Assembly (NCBI RefSeq): GCF_002934545.1
Contig: NZ_PTJA01000004.1
Span: forward strand, 186,001-250,000
DNA length: 64,000 nt
Source: Lacrimispora xylanisolvens
Lineage (GTDB): Bacteria > Bacillota > Clostridia > Lachnospirales > Lachnospiraceae
Direction: 5' to 3'
The position numbers and the translations under genes were made by a program. Positions 52,645 to 62,629 of the stretch are shown here, in pieces; positions within the stretch are counted from its first letter, which is position 1, and each line of letters opens with the position of its first letter. The notes below the pieces were generated by a model that saw only the letters and a list, made by a program, of their open reading frames with translations, had not been told where the DNA came from and ran no database searches.

Positions 52645-55600
52645 GTTCTTCTCCTTCCTCTGCTTCTCCTTCGATAACCGGCCATATTTCCTCGGATTTT
52701 AAAGCCTTAAATTTCCTGAAACCGTATCCCTGTGTCTTTAAATCAAACCCGCAGACTGCATGGTAGGGGCAGTAATCGCAAGCCGTTTTATTCCCCTGTT
52801 TATAGGGATTTACATCAATAACCCCTTCTAAAATCTCCCGGCCTTCCGTCTTCAGTGTTTCCTGAACATACTGCCTCAAGGCTGAAAAACGGTTTCCGCC
52901 GGCTACTGATGACCGTGCCTCCTGAATGATTCCATTCTTCATGGCAACCGGTATTACGTCAGATTCTGATTCAATTTCATGATCCAGATGAGCGATTGCA
53001 TTTAAATCGGTATTAACCAGACCGTTCATACGAAGCTGCTTTAAAATTCTGCCTGATATCTCTTCCTGTGTCATCTCACCATCTTTGTCCACAACCGGAT
53101 CGTTAATATTATAATAAAAGATTCCGGCAGGAATCACCTGCTTGTCCGGCCTTTTCCGCTCTTCCATCTCCAGAGCCGCATCCATATAGACCACAAGCTG
53201 AAGCTGAAGTCCATAATAAAGGGAAGTTAAATCAAATGCTGTACTTCCTGATTTGTAGTCAATAATCTTTACGTAAACTGCCTCTTCATCCTCGCATAAG
53301 TCCATGCGGTCAATCCGTCCCCTTAAATGAACGGCCTCATCTCCAGACAATGGCAGTCTCATGGCTTTTAAATGATCGTCTGCAGAAAAGGATACTTCAA
53401 ATCCGACAGGAGTAAAATCCCCTTTCTTCAGCTGCTCGGACAACGCCCACACCGTTCTGTCTGTGATCCGCTCCACTTTGCCTGCAAGGTATGCATTTCT
53501 TGCTGAGCTTTTTAAAACGGTGTTGCCATATTCCTCTGTCACTCTGGTTACACATTCGTGTACCATGGTCTTTCGTTCCTCTTCTGTCAGTGTTTTAAAA
53601 TCCCTTCCTTCTTCCTTCATCCGCGCAAACCATAAATCAATGGAATCATGAAAGAGATTACCGATATCCATGGCAGCCAGCTCATATTCCTGACGTTCCA
53701 TCAGTTCCAGACCGTAACTTAAGAAATGGGCATATGCACAAGAAGCATACTGCTCCATTCTGGTCACACTTCCATTAATAACGGAGCCGTAAAGAGCCTT
53801 GGCAGCTGCTTTTCCAATGCCTTTTTGCTGATATACATAAAAAGCCGCCTCCACCAGCTGTCTGGCTTCCTCCTTATGATCTGGCGAGGAAAGAAACGCT
53901 TTTAACAGTTCCAGAAGCCTTAAATCCCCTCCGTTTTTACCACACTCCCTCATCCCATCTGCCAGCTGGCTCTTTGCTTCACGATAATTTAAAGGAACCC
54001 CCGCCTCCCCCGGAGCCTGTTCCTTTAATCCTGGAAACAGCTTCTTTAATTCTCCGATTAAGGTAGAAGGGCGCATGCTCTTCCCGCTTCCGTCCATGGC
54101 TGCATAGGATAACACCAGCTCTTTCTCCGGCTTTGTCAGTGCCAGATACAGATAAAATCTCTGACGGAACCCTTCTTCCATGGAGGTGGGAGCCAGTTCT
54201 ATTTCATGATTGGATAAAAATTCTCTCTCCCTGTCTGTAAATAAGCTGCCTTTCTCTTTTTTTACCGGAACCAGTCCATCGTTAACTCCTACAAAATAAA
54301 GAACCTTAATATGATCCAGTCGGGTTCTTGTAATATCTCCCACTACAACCCGGTCCACGGCAGCTGGAATTACGCCAACTTTAATCTCAGCAAAACCGGC
54401 ATCTAAAATTTCACCGTATTCTCTCCTGCTTACATGTTCGTCTCCTAACAGTCCGGCAAGGCGGTCAAATAAATCCATTACCAGCCCATAAACCTGACCG
54501 TATTCCTTGGCAAGTGCGAATTCCCCCATCTCCTGAAACTTTTTCTCAAAACCAATCATCTTTTCTTCAATGCCTGTCTCCATTAAAAGTGCAGTCACAG
54601 CCGCAGTCATGGTTTTTACGGTAGAATCTTCTCTTTTAAATTCCTCACGCAGATGATGAAGAGGTTCCATCAATTCCGCTTTAAACTGATTTAATTCCAG
54701 AAGATTCAGCTCCCTGGCTCCTTTATACCAGCCCTCAAACTCAGCGTTCCATTTTTTAAATCCTCTGATTCCCATGGCTATGACGTAATTTTCCAGCCTG
54801 TCCGCCTGGTCCGTCTGATCCTGTGAAACTACCAGCCCGGTTCTTATGTAGCGAAACACGGATTCATAGGAGAAATCCTTTTGAACAATCTCAATGGCGG
54901 CACGAATCAGTTCCACCATGGGATTTTTTAATATGCTCTTCTTATCATCCAGAAAAAATGGCACATGGTTTAACTGAAACTGATGAATCATCTCGTTTGC
55001 ATAGCTGGATAAGCTTCCGGTTATAACCGCCATATCCCGGTATCGAAGTCCGTTTTTTCTAATGTTTTCTTCCATGGAACGGATTACAAATGCAATCTCT
55101 TCCGAGGGATTACGGGTCTGATACAAATGGATGGATTCCGGCTGGCCTATAAAAGATCTTCCTGTATAGCGATAGAGATTCTGTTCCAGAAAATCCAGAC
55201 TGCAGGGTGAGTGATCTGTGTCTTTCACAAAACGGACTGCGGGATGATCCGTAAGAAGGATGTCCTTTTCACGGCTTATCCCTGTCTCCATGGCAAGATC
55301 ATTTAGTTTTTTTATCATCTGGCGGCTCATGTAAAACAACTCCTGAACCCCGGTCTTTCTGCTCATGTTCACTGCCGGATCCATGGTCACTGTAATCATT
55401 ACTTTCTTACTATAACGGAAAAACAATTCCAAAATCCGATACTGGACAGGGGTGAATCCCGTATAACCATCTAATGTGATTACACTGTTTTTGATCAGTT
55501 CAGATTTAGGAAGGACTTTGCAGAGAACGTCTAATATCTCCTCTGAAGTAATAAACTTACCTTCAATATAATCTTTAAATCCTTCATAAACGACAGTAAT

Positions 55601-56071
55601 ATCCGACAGTTTCTGAGCCAGCACAGGGCTTAAGTTCTCCGGAATCTTCTCCTTTAGCATATCAGGAGTAATTCCATACTGGTAAAGCTCGGAAAGCATG
55701 GACTTTAACTGGGATATAAACCCTGCTTTCGACAAATGTTCTTTATAAAATACAAGACTTTTTTTCTTGTCTGCGGCTACCTTTCGAAGCACCATGGATT
55801 TCCCCATATCATCAAGAACCTGGGGATTTACAACCGCCAGTTCCTCAAAGATGCGGTAGGCAAGACGTTTAAAGCTGACAATATCAATATTCATCACTCC
55901 GAAGCTTGGGTGCAGGGAGACGATCTCCTTCTGGGTCTGCATGGTAAACTGCTCCGGCACGATGGCAAAATACTGGGTATCCGGTTCATTCACCGACTGA
56001 CGGATCAATTCCGTATAAAGACGGCTGGTTTTGCCGGAACCGGATCCACCCAAAATAAATTGAAGGGACAT
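52604..56071 (-). CDS. addB: AddB helicase-nuclease subunit
   Basis: An 1155-residue AddB. The ATG at 56071 (MSLQFILGGSGSGKT) with AGGA 8 nt upstream is chosen over a start nine codons earlier. The Walker A motif is GGSGSGKTSRLY. The C-terminal nuclease domain has VKIIDYKSGST near 950, and a 4Fe-4S cluster formed by the cysteine in ASCAYAHFL and a later CDYCPYHAVC. The FeS cluster is typical of AddB. Divergent from the FMN_bind-like gene. Confidence 0.96.
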   Translation of the reverse strand: MSLQFILGGSGSGKTSRLYTELIRQSVNEPDTQYFAIVPEQFTMQTQKEIVSLHPSFGVMNIDIVSFKRLAYRIFEELAVVNPQVLDDMGKSMVLRKVAADKKKSLVFYKEHLSKAGFISQLKSMLSELYQYGITPDMLKEKIPENLSPVLAQKLSDITVVYEGFKDYIEGKFITSEEILDVLCKVLPKSELIKNSVITLDGYTGFTPVQYRILELFFRYSKKVMITVTMDPAVNMSRKTGVQELFYMSRQMIKKLNDLAMETGISREKDILLTDHPAVRFVKDTDHSPCSLDFLEQNLYRYTGRSFIGQPESIHLYQTRNPSEEIAFVIRSMEENIRKNGLRYRDMAVITGSLSSYANEMIHQFQLNHVPFFLDDKKSILKNPMVELIRAAIEIVQKDFSYESVFRYIRTGLVVSQDQTDQADRLENYVIAMGIRGFKKWNAEFEGWYKGARELNLLELNQFKAELMEPLHHLREEFKREDSTVKTMTAAVTALLMETGIEEKMIGFEKKFQEMGEFALAKEYGQVYGLVMDLFDRLAGLLGDEHVSRREYGEILDAGFAEIKVGVIPAAVDRVVVGDITRTRLDHIKVLYFVGVNDGLVPVKKEKGSLFTDREREFLSNHEIELAPTSMEEGFRQRFYLYLALTKPEKELVLSYAAMDGSGKSMRPSTLIGELKKLFPGLKEQAPGEAGVPLNYREAKSQLADGMRECGKNGGDLRLLELLKAFLSSPDHKEEARQLVEAAFYVYQQKGIGKAAAKALYGSVINGSVTRMEQYASCAYAHFLSYGLELMERQEYELAAMDIGNLFHDSIDLWFARMKEEGRDFKTLTEEERKTMVHECVTRVTEEYGNTVLKSSARNAYLAGKVERITDRTVWALSEQLKKGDFTPVGFEVSFSADDHLKAMRLPLSGDEAVHLRGRIDRMDLCEDEEAVYVKIIDYKSGSTAFDLTSLYYGLQLQLVVYMDAALEMEERKRPDKQVIPAGIFYYNINDPVVDKDGEMTQEEISGRILKQLRMNGLVNTDLNAIAHLDHEIESESDVIPVAMKNGIIQEARSSVAGGNRFSALRQYVQETLKTEGREILEGVIDVNPYKQGNKTACDYCPYHAVCGFDLKTQGYGFRKFKALKSEEIWPVIEGEAEEGEEHGNHLDRGTESSH

Positions 56072-56210
56072 ACTTTTTCTTCCTTTCCCAAAACACACGT
56101 TTGTCTATTATCTTAGCACAGATTTCCTGTTACAACAATGAAATCTTAGGAATGAAATCCCCCAATCCGTTCATACATTATAACAAAACTATACGGAGGG
56201 CTTCTGTCTT

Positions 56211-56651
56211 ATGAGCTCAAAAACAAAAATTGTTGTTTTACGAATGAAAGAGATCATCTATACTGCGATCTTCGTTGGCCTTGGAATCCTCCTCATTACC
56301 CTGTTTCTAGTCATGTTCCGCCCGAAAAAGGATACTGTTCCCACTTCCGGCGATGCTGTGGCTTATGTACCGGGTGTATATTCCTCTGCCATTACGCTGA
56401 ATAGCCAGGATATCAATGTTGAGGTCACAGTTGATTCAAAGAAAATCACTTCCGTTACACTGGTTCCTTTAAGCGAGGCGGTTACCACCATGTATCCACT
56501 GATGCAGCCCGCCATGGATAATTTATCTCCGCAGATTTTAAAGAATCAGTCAACCAAAAACATTTCCTATCCGTCTGAGTCCCGCTACACCTCCAGTGTT
56601 CTGTTAAAAGCAGTGGATCAGGCACTTACCAAAGCTCAAAAAACCGACTGA
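56211..56651 (+). CDS. Membrane-anchored FMN_bind-like domain protein
   Basis: A 146-residue protein with one N-terminal membrane helix (about 13-35) and an extracytoplasmic domain. AYVPGVYSSAITLNSQDINV, then KKITSVTLVPLSE, match the start of FMN_bind domains. The segment that normally reads SGATYTS for covalent flavin attachment reads SESRYTSS here, so flavin may not be covalently bound. GGAGGG precedes the ATG by 10 nt. Function unknown. Confidence 0.75.
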   Translation: MSSKTKIVVLRMKEIIYTAIFVGLGILLITLFLVMFRPKKDTVPTSGDAVAYVPGVYSSAITLNSQDINVEVTVDSKKITSVTLVPLSEAVTTMYPLMQPAMDNLSPQILKNQSTKNISYPSESRYTSSVLLKAVDQALTKAQKTD

Positions 56652-56660
56652 GACAGGGGA

Positions 56661-56689
56661 TTGTGTTTTTTATTACCAGACGGTATAAT
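56661..56689 (+). promoter_or_regulatory. Promoter of the MATE transporter gene
   Basis: TTGTGT (56661-56666), a 17-bp spacer and TATAAT (56684-56689), 38 nt before the start codon. It lies directly after the preceding stop codon. Confidence 0.75.
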
Positions 56690-56727
56690 GAAAAATGACT
56701 ACATAATTACTTAAACGAGGAAATTTT

Positions 56728-58107
56728 ATGAAAAAGAATACAAGAAATAAAGACGAAGGAACGTCGAATCAGATTACAGAGGGAGTGATATGGAAGCAGC
56801 TTCTTCTGTTTTTCTTTCCAATTTTATTCGGAACATTTTTTCAGCAGCTTTATAATACGGCCGATGCAGTCATTGTTGGCCGGTTCGTAGGAAAAGAAGC
56901 ACTGGCTGCCGTTGGAGGCCCTACTGGAACTCTGATCAATCTGTTTATCGGGTTCTTTATCGGGCTTTCCTCCGGCGCAGGCGTCAGCATATCCCAGTTT
57001 TTCGGAGCCGGGCAGAAAAAGCAGCTGAGCGAAGCCGTCCATACAGCCATGGCTTTTTCTGTTGTATGCGGCTTTTTTATTATGATAGCAGGAATTATAT
57101 TCGCCCCCCTTGCCTTAAAAGCCATGGATACTCCTGATGATATCCTGCCTTATGGGGTTTTATTTATGCGTATTTATTTTTTAGGAACAATTCCTAACCT
57201 GATTTACAATATGGGGGCTGGTATTTTAAGGGCGGCCGGTGACTCCAGGCGTCCTCTTTATTTTCTGATTGTCAGCTGCTTTGTTAACATTGTTCTGGAT
57301 ATTATCCTGGTTGTTTTTTGCCATATGGGAGTTGCCGGCGCTGCAATCGCTACCATTACCTCCCAGCTGTTAAGTGCAGTACTCGTAGTGATTATTCTGG
57401 TTCGCACCAAAGAGGATTACCGCCTGTCTTTTTCTCAGTTAAAAATACAACGGGACATGCTGGTGCGGATTATCCGGATTGGATTTCCCGCAGGTCTTCA
57501 ATCCGTAATGTACACGTCATCAAATATAATCATTCAATCCAGTGTAAACACATTGGGAACTGACACCGTGGCTGCCTGGACTGCATATGGCAAGATCGAT
57601 ACACTGTTCTGGATGATGATCAGTGCTTTTGGTATCTCCATAACCACATTTGTGGGACAGAATTACGGTGCAAAGAAATTAGACAGAGTATACAAGGGCA
57701 TACGAGTCTGCCTTTTTATGTGCTTTGTTTCAGCTATTGCATTAAGCCTCCTGCTTTACACATTCGGAAGTCTGGTATTTCTCCTGTTTACAACTGACGC
57801 AGCAGTCATTGACAAGGGTACACAGATTCTCCGGTATCTGGTTCCCACCTTTTTCACTTACGTGTGTGTGGAAATTTACTCCGGATCCCTTCGTGGAACC
57901 GGTGACTGCTGGATCCCCATGATTTTAACCAGCCTTGGCGTCTGCGTCCTTAGAATTGTATGGATCTGCATCGCTGTGCCCATTCACCCAGTGATTGAAA
58001 CCGTAGTATTCTGCTATCCGTTAACCTGGACAACCACATCGGTTCTGTTCCTGATCTATTTCCACTTCTTCAGCAGGTTAAAGAAAAGAAAACCAGTACG
58101 CATATAA
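56728..58107 (+). CDS. MATE family efflux transporter
   Basis: A 459-residue membrane protein with 12 predicted helices in two related halves. FPILFGTFFQQLYNTADAVIVGRFVGKEALAAVGG is near the start (quoted landmark: TADAVIVGRFVG), and the second half has SSNIIIQSSVNTLGTDTVAAW. This is the NorM/DinF-type multidrug and toxin extrusion family, exporting substrates against Na+ or H+. The substrate is not predictable. Transcribed alone, with a bidirectional terminator after it. Confidence 0.93.
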   Translation: MKKNTRNKDEGTSNQITEGVIWKQLLLFFFPILFGTFFQQLYNTADAVIVGRFVGKEALAAVGGPTGTLINLFIGFFIGLSSGAGVSISQFFGAGQKKQLSEAVHTAMAFSVVCGFFIMIAGIIFAPLALKAMDTPDDILPYGVLFMRIYFLGTIPNLIYNMGAGILRAAGDSRRPLYFLIVSCFVNIVLDIILVVFCHMGVAGAAIATITSQLLSAVLVVIILVRTKEDYRLSFSQLKIQRDMLVRIIRIGFPAGLQSVMYTSSNIIIQSSVNTLGTDTVAAWTAYGKIDTLFWMMISAFGISITTFVGQNYGAKKLDRVYKGIRVCLFMCFVSAIALSLLLYTFGSLVFLLFTTDAAVIDKGTQILRYLVPTFFTYVCVEIYSGSLRGTGDCWIPMILTSLGVCVLRIVWICIAVPIHPVIETVVFCYPLTWTTTSVLFLIYFHFFSRLKKRKPVRI

Positions 58108-58110
58108 TCA

Positions 58111-58151
58111 ACGAGACTGTTACTGCACATAATATGCAATAACAGTCTCGT
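58111..58151. terminator. Bidirectional terminator between convergent MATE and YitT genes
   Basis: A 12-bp perfect stem ACGAGACTGTTA/TAACAGTCTCGT extended by a short inner GCA/TGC helix. It fills the 47-bp gap between the convergent stops. Confidence 0.85.
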
Positions 58152-58154
58152 CCT

Positions 58155-59027
58155 TTACTCCATGGGAGCACGGTAAAATCTTCCGTAAAACTGCTGAGTT
58201 TTAAACATATTCACTATCACCTGATCATCGACTTCATGAAACAGCGCGATGATATCCTCTACTTCATAAGAGGACACCACTGTGTGGAGGAGATACATCT
58301 TCTTCCTGCTGTAGCCTCCCACTGCATCCACACAGGAAATTCCGTGCCGGAAATCTTCCACATACTTTCCCGCCAGCTCCGGTCCTTTTACGGTTGTAAT
58401 CTGAAGTGTCACACGTTCATACCGGTGATGGAAGGTGGATATGACCTTGGTGGACACAAATTGAAACAGAATGGAATATCCGGCATAATCCCAGCCAAAT
58501 ATAGCTCCGAAAATACAGAGCAGAATTACATTTCCTACAAACACATGGGTCCAGATGGAATTGCCGGTTTTATTGGAAACATAAAGGGCAATGAAATCTG
58601 TACCGCCTGTGGATGCATTCCCCCGAAGTGCCAGTACAATGGCAAACCCGTAAAGCACACCGCCATAGATCACATTTAATATACCGTCATCAAAGATGGG
58701 CGTAAAATGAAACACTCTTAAAAATGTACTGGCCAGCAGTACCTGCAGCAGGGAAAAAAAAGTAAACCGTCTGCTGATACTTTTACTGCATGCCCATGCA
58801 ACTGGAATATTGAGTACAATCATGCCCATAGAGGTAGATATATTAAATCCGAACAGTGAGGTAATCCGGTCGATTAAAATAGCAATACCTGTAAATCCTC
58901 CCGATAATAATCCAGCAGGCCTGATAAAAGCCTGAATCACATACGTCTGTAATAGCGCTGATCCTATCACTGCCAGTGCGGTCATAATATTACGGACCCG
59001 CTTATCTCTCCTCAGTTCTTTCCACAT
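58155..59027 (-). CDS. YitT family membrane protein (DUF161/DUF2179)
   Basis: A 290-residue protein. The ATG at 59027, preceded by AAGGAGGAATACT, is chosen. Five to six membrane helices cover about residues 12-180, with GGFTGIAILIDRITS and ALRGNASTGGTDFIALY as family landmarks. A C-terminal soluble DUF2179 domain follows (about 200-290; YERVTLQITTVKG, HGISCVDAVGGYSRKK, QFYGRFYRA). The function of the family is not known. A structured leader with its own terminator lies just upstream. Confidence 0.93.
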   Translation of the reverse strand: MWKELRRDKRVRNIMTALAVIGSALLQTYVIQAFIRPAGLLSGGFTGIAILIDRITSLFGFNISTSMGMIVLNIPVAWACSKSISRRFTFFSLLQVLLASTFLRVFHFTPIFDDGILNVIYGGVLYGFAIVLALRGNASTGGTDFIALYVSNKTGNSIWTHVFVGNVILLCIFGAIFGWDYAGYSILFQFVSTKVISTFHHRYERVTLQITTVKGPELAGKYVEDFRHGISCVDAVGGYSRKKMYLLHTVVSSYEVEDIIALFHEVDDQVIVNMFKTQQFYGRFYRAPME

Positions 59028-59090
59028 AGTATTCCTCCTTATCACACCTCATATTATATGTAAGATTTTCCTGCCTATCAATGCAAATAT

Positions 59091-59228
59091 AAAAAAATTA
59101 GAGGACTGCCCTTCCCCCACAGAAGGCAATCCTCCGTCACGATCTAAAACCGTCACACTATGTAGTTTTGTGCTTTGACATCCCCACATCAAAACACCGC
59201 ACGCAAGGCACCCCTTGTGCTTCTCACA
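59091..59228 (-). ncRNA. Structured small RNA or attenuating leader upstream of the YitT gene
   Basis: A strong promoter (59235-59263) starts a minus-strand RNA of about 138 nt. In order it can form: a GCAC/GTGC helix capped by AAGG-GGTG-CCTT; a 9-bp GTGTTTTGA/TCAAAGCAC stem; two GTGACGG repeats; and a terminator hairpin at 59101-59134 (GAGGA..TGCC..TTC with its complement) followed by TTTTTTT. It contains no open frame of note. I do not recognise a known riboswitch, T-box, 6S or SRP consensus. It is either an independent small RNA or a leader that conditionally terminates before YitT, 64 nt downstream. Confidence 0.55.
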
Positions 59229-59234
59229 TGGACG

Positions 59235-59263
59235 ATAATACCATCTTTTGGCTCATAAGTCAA
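59235..59263 (-). promoter_or_regulatory. Strong promoter of the YitT leader/small RNA
   Basis: On the minus strand TTGACT (59258-59263), exactly 17 bp, TATTAT (59235-59240). Predicted start of transcription near 59228. The plus-strand remainder up to 59430 is AT-rich spacer ahead of the germination gene. Confidence 0.75.
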
Positions 59264-59430
59264 TATTTTTAGTGTATTTTGCCAAAAATCAACAGGATTC
59301 GACCAGATACCACTGCATATTTTCCAATAAAACAGATCAAAAAAATCCTTTCTGACCATGCAGAATTAATAAAACATATTTTTCATGAAAATGCACATAC
59401 TTTCCATAACCAATGCAAGGAGATTATACC

Positions 59431-60846
59431 ATGGAATTTACGACGAAACTTTCTGATACTATGAATTATTTAGATAAAAAGCTGGATGTGGTGGGAAACT
59501 TTGATCTGGTTTACCGAACGTTCTATGTGGCCGGCAAAGAAGCGTGTATTTATTATATTGAAGGCTTCACAAAAGGAGAGGTCTGGCAAAAATTAATGGA
59601 GGACTTTGCTTCCATTAAACCAGAAGACATGCCTCCTGATGCTCATGAATTTTCTAAAAAATATCTGCCATACAGTCAGGTAGGACTGGTGAAAGAGGAA
59701 GAAGCAATGATTAAGCAGCTTCTTGCCGGAATCTCCTGCCTGTTTATTGACGGATATGACAAATGCTTTACTCTGGACTGCAGAAGCTATCCTGTAAGAA
59801 GTGTATCAGAGCCGGAGAAAGATAAAGTTCTGCGGGGTTCCAGAGACGGATTTGTTGAAACTCTTACGTTTAACACCGCTTTGATCCGCAGAAGAATCCG
59901 GGATCCCAAATTAACGATGGAAATCATGAATACAGGTGAAAGCTCCCATACAGACATTGCCGTATGTTATTTTAAAGGCCGGGTGGATGAAAAGCTTCTT
60001 GCCACCATAAAGGAAAGGATCACTAAACTCCATGTGGATGCTCTGACCATGAACCAGGAAAGTCTGGCAGAATGTATCTATCCCTACAAATGGTTCAACC
60101 CTTTTCCAAAATTCAGATATTCGGAACGTCCGGATACTGCTGCTGCCTCCCTGCTGGAGGGAAATATAATTATTCTGGTTGATAACTCTCCTTCCGCCAT
60201 GATTCTTCCCTCATCTGTTTTTGATATCATAGAGGAGGCCGATGATTATTATTTTCCTCCCATTACCGGAACTTACCTGCGGCTGTCACGGCTTGTTATA
60301 TCCATTCTCACGTTGTATTTAACGCCCCTTTGGCTGCTGTTTATGCAAAATCCGGAAATGATACCCAATTGGCTGCGCTTCATCCGTTTATCGGAACAAC
60401 CTCAGGTCCCTCTTTTTTTTCAGCTTATGATTCTGGAATTTTCCATTGACGGACTGCGGCTGGCTGCTGTGAATACCCCCAGCATGCTGACCACTCCCTT
60501 AAGTGTGATCGCCGGTATTGTAATGGGCGAATACTCTGTTAAATCAGGGTGGTTTAACAGTGAAACCATGTTATATATGGCTTTTGTAACTGTGGCAAAC
60601 TATTCCCAGTCAAGCTTTGAACTGGGCTACGCATTTAAGTTTATCCGAATGATGCTCTTAGTTTTAATCGCTCTTTTTAATGTGTGGGGCTTCATCATAG
60701 GCTTTATTTTGTCTATATGTGCTGTTGTATTTAATAAAACCATTGCAGGTAAGAGCTATATTTATCCCCTGATTCCCCTTCATCTCAAAGAGCTGAAAAA
60801 AAGGTTATTCCGGGGACGCCTTCCTCATAAAGAAAAGCAGAGTTAA
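59431..60846 (+). CDS. GerA-family spore germination protein, SpoVAF-like
   Basis: A 471-residue protein starting at ATG 59431, with CAAGGAGA 8 nt upstream. Residues 1-285 are the soluble GerA N-terminal domain (DGYDKCFTLDCRSYPVRSV, GSRDGFVETLTFNTALIRRRI). Four to five membrane helices follow at about 290-445 with PPITGTYLRLSR and NTPSMLTTPLSVIAGI. It resembles SpoVAF, a germinant-receptor-like protein that acts with SpoVA channels in the spore inner membrane. No other spoVA or ger gene is adjacent. It marks the organism as a spore former. Confidence 0.9.
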   Translation: MEFTTKLSDTMNYLDKKLDVVGNFDLVYRTFYVAGKEACIYYIEGFTKGEVWQKLMEDFASIKPEDMPPDAHEFSKKYLPYSQVGLVKEEEAMIKQLLAGISCLFIDGYDKCFTLDCRSYPVRSVSEPEKDKVLRGSRDGFVETLTFNTALIRRRIRDPKLTMEIMNTGESSHTDIAVCYFKGRVDEKLLATIKERITKLHVDALTMNQESLAECIYPYKWFNPFPKFRYSERPDTAAASLLEGNIIILVDNSPSAMILPSSVFDIIEEADDYYFPPITGTYLRLSRLVISILTLYLTPLWLLFMQNPEMIPNWLRFIRLSEQPQVPLFFQLMILEFSIDGLRLAAVNTPSMLTTPLSVIAGIVMGEYSVKSGWFNSETMLYMAFVTVANYSQSSFELGYAFKFIRMMLLVLIALFNVWGFIIGFILSICAVVFNKTIAGKSYIYPLIPLHLKELKKRLFRGRLPHKEKQS

Positions 60847-60848
60847 AA

Positions 60849-60880
60849 AAAGCAGGCGGAACATGAATTCCGCCTGCTTT
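60849..60880. terminator. Bidirectional terminator between germination gene and guaB
   Basis: A 13-bp perfect stem AAAGCAGGCGGAA/TTCCGCCTGCTTT with a 6-nt loop, flanked by A and T runs on both sides, between convergent stop codons. Confidence 0.9.
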
Positions 60881-60883
60881 GTA

Positions 60884-62356
<1,473 letters not shown>

Positions 62357-62403
62357 TTAATTTTATACTTTTTAAAATAAACATTTTTGCTTATTAGTTA
62401 AAT

Positions 62404-62432
62404 AGTTTAGCAAACTTTGCTTTGGTTGTCAA
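62404..62432 (-). promoter_or_regulatory. guaB promoter
   Basis: On the minus strand TTGACA (62427-62432), a 17-bp spacer and TAAACT (62404-62409), about 65 nt before the guaB start. The 62433-62552 stretch contains a weak GC-rich inverted repeat (CCAGG/CCTGG near 62500-62525) and nothing else I recognise. Confidence 0.75.
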
Positions 62433-62552
62433 CGGACATTTTCCTGTTTTTTTCCGCCCTCTGTGGACAGTAAAATGAACATTTCTAATAAATAATTACT
62501 TAACCAGGTCCACCCCTGGGGCTTTAAGCCTGGCAGTTTTCAGACGCATAAA

Positions 62553-62610
62553 AAAAGACCGCAGGAATTCACTTCTTCTGATTAAAGCAATGAATTCTGT
62601 ACGATCTTTT
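62553..62610 (-). terminator. Terminator of treC
   Basis: On the minus strand AAAAGATCGTACAGAATTCA pairs, with mismatches, with TGAATTCCTGCGGTCTTTT, followed by further Ts. It is 20 nt past the treC stop. Confidence 0.75.
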
Positions 62611-62629
62611 ATTCACCGGCAGCCTGGGA

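Noticed and set aside
59091-59228. Known classes for the YitT leader (T-box, 6S, SRP RNA, common riboswitches)
   Set aside because: I found no T-box GGTGG motif, no 6S-type closing stem between ends, and no core of purine, TPP, SAM, lysine, glycine, cobalamin, c-di-GMP or fluoride aptamers by eye. An Rfam search is needed to be sure.
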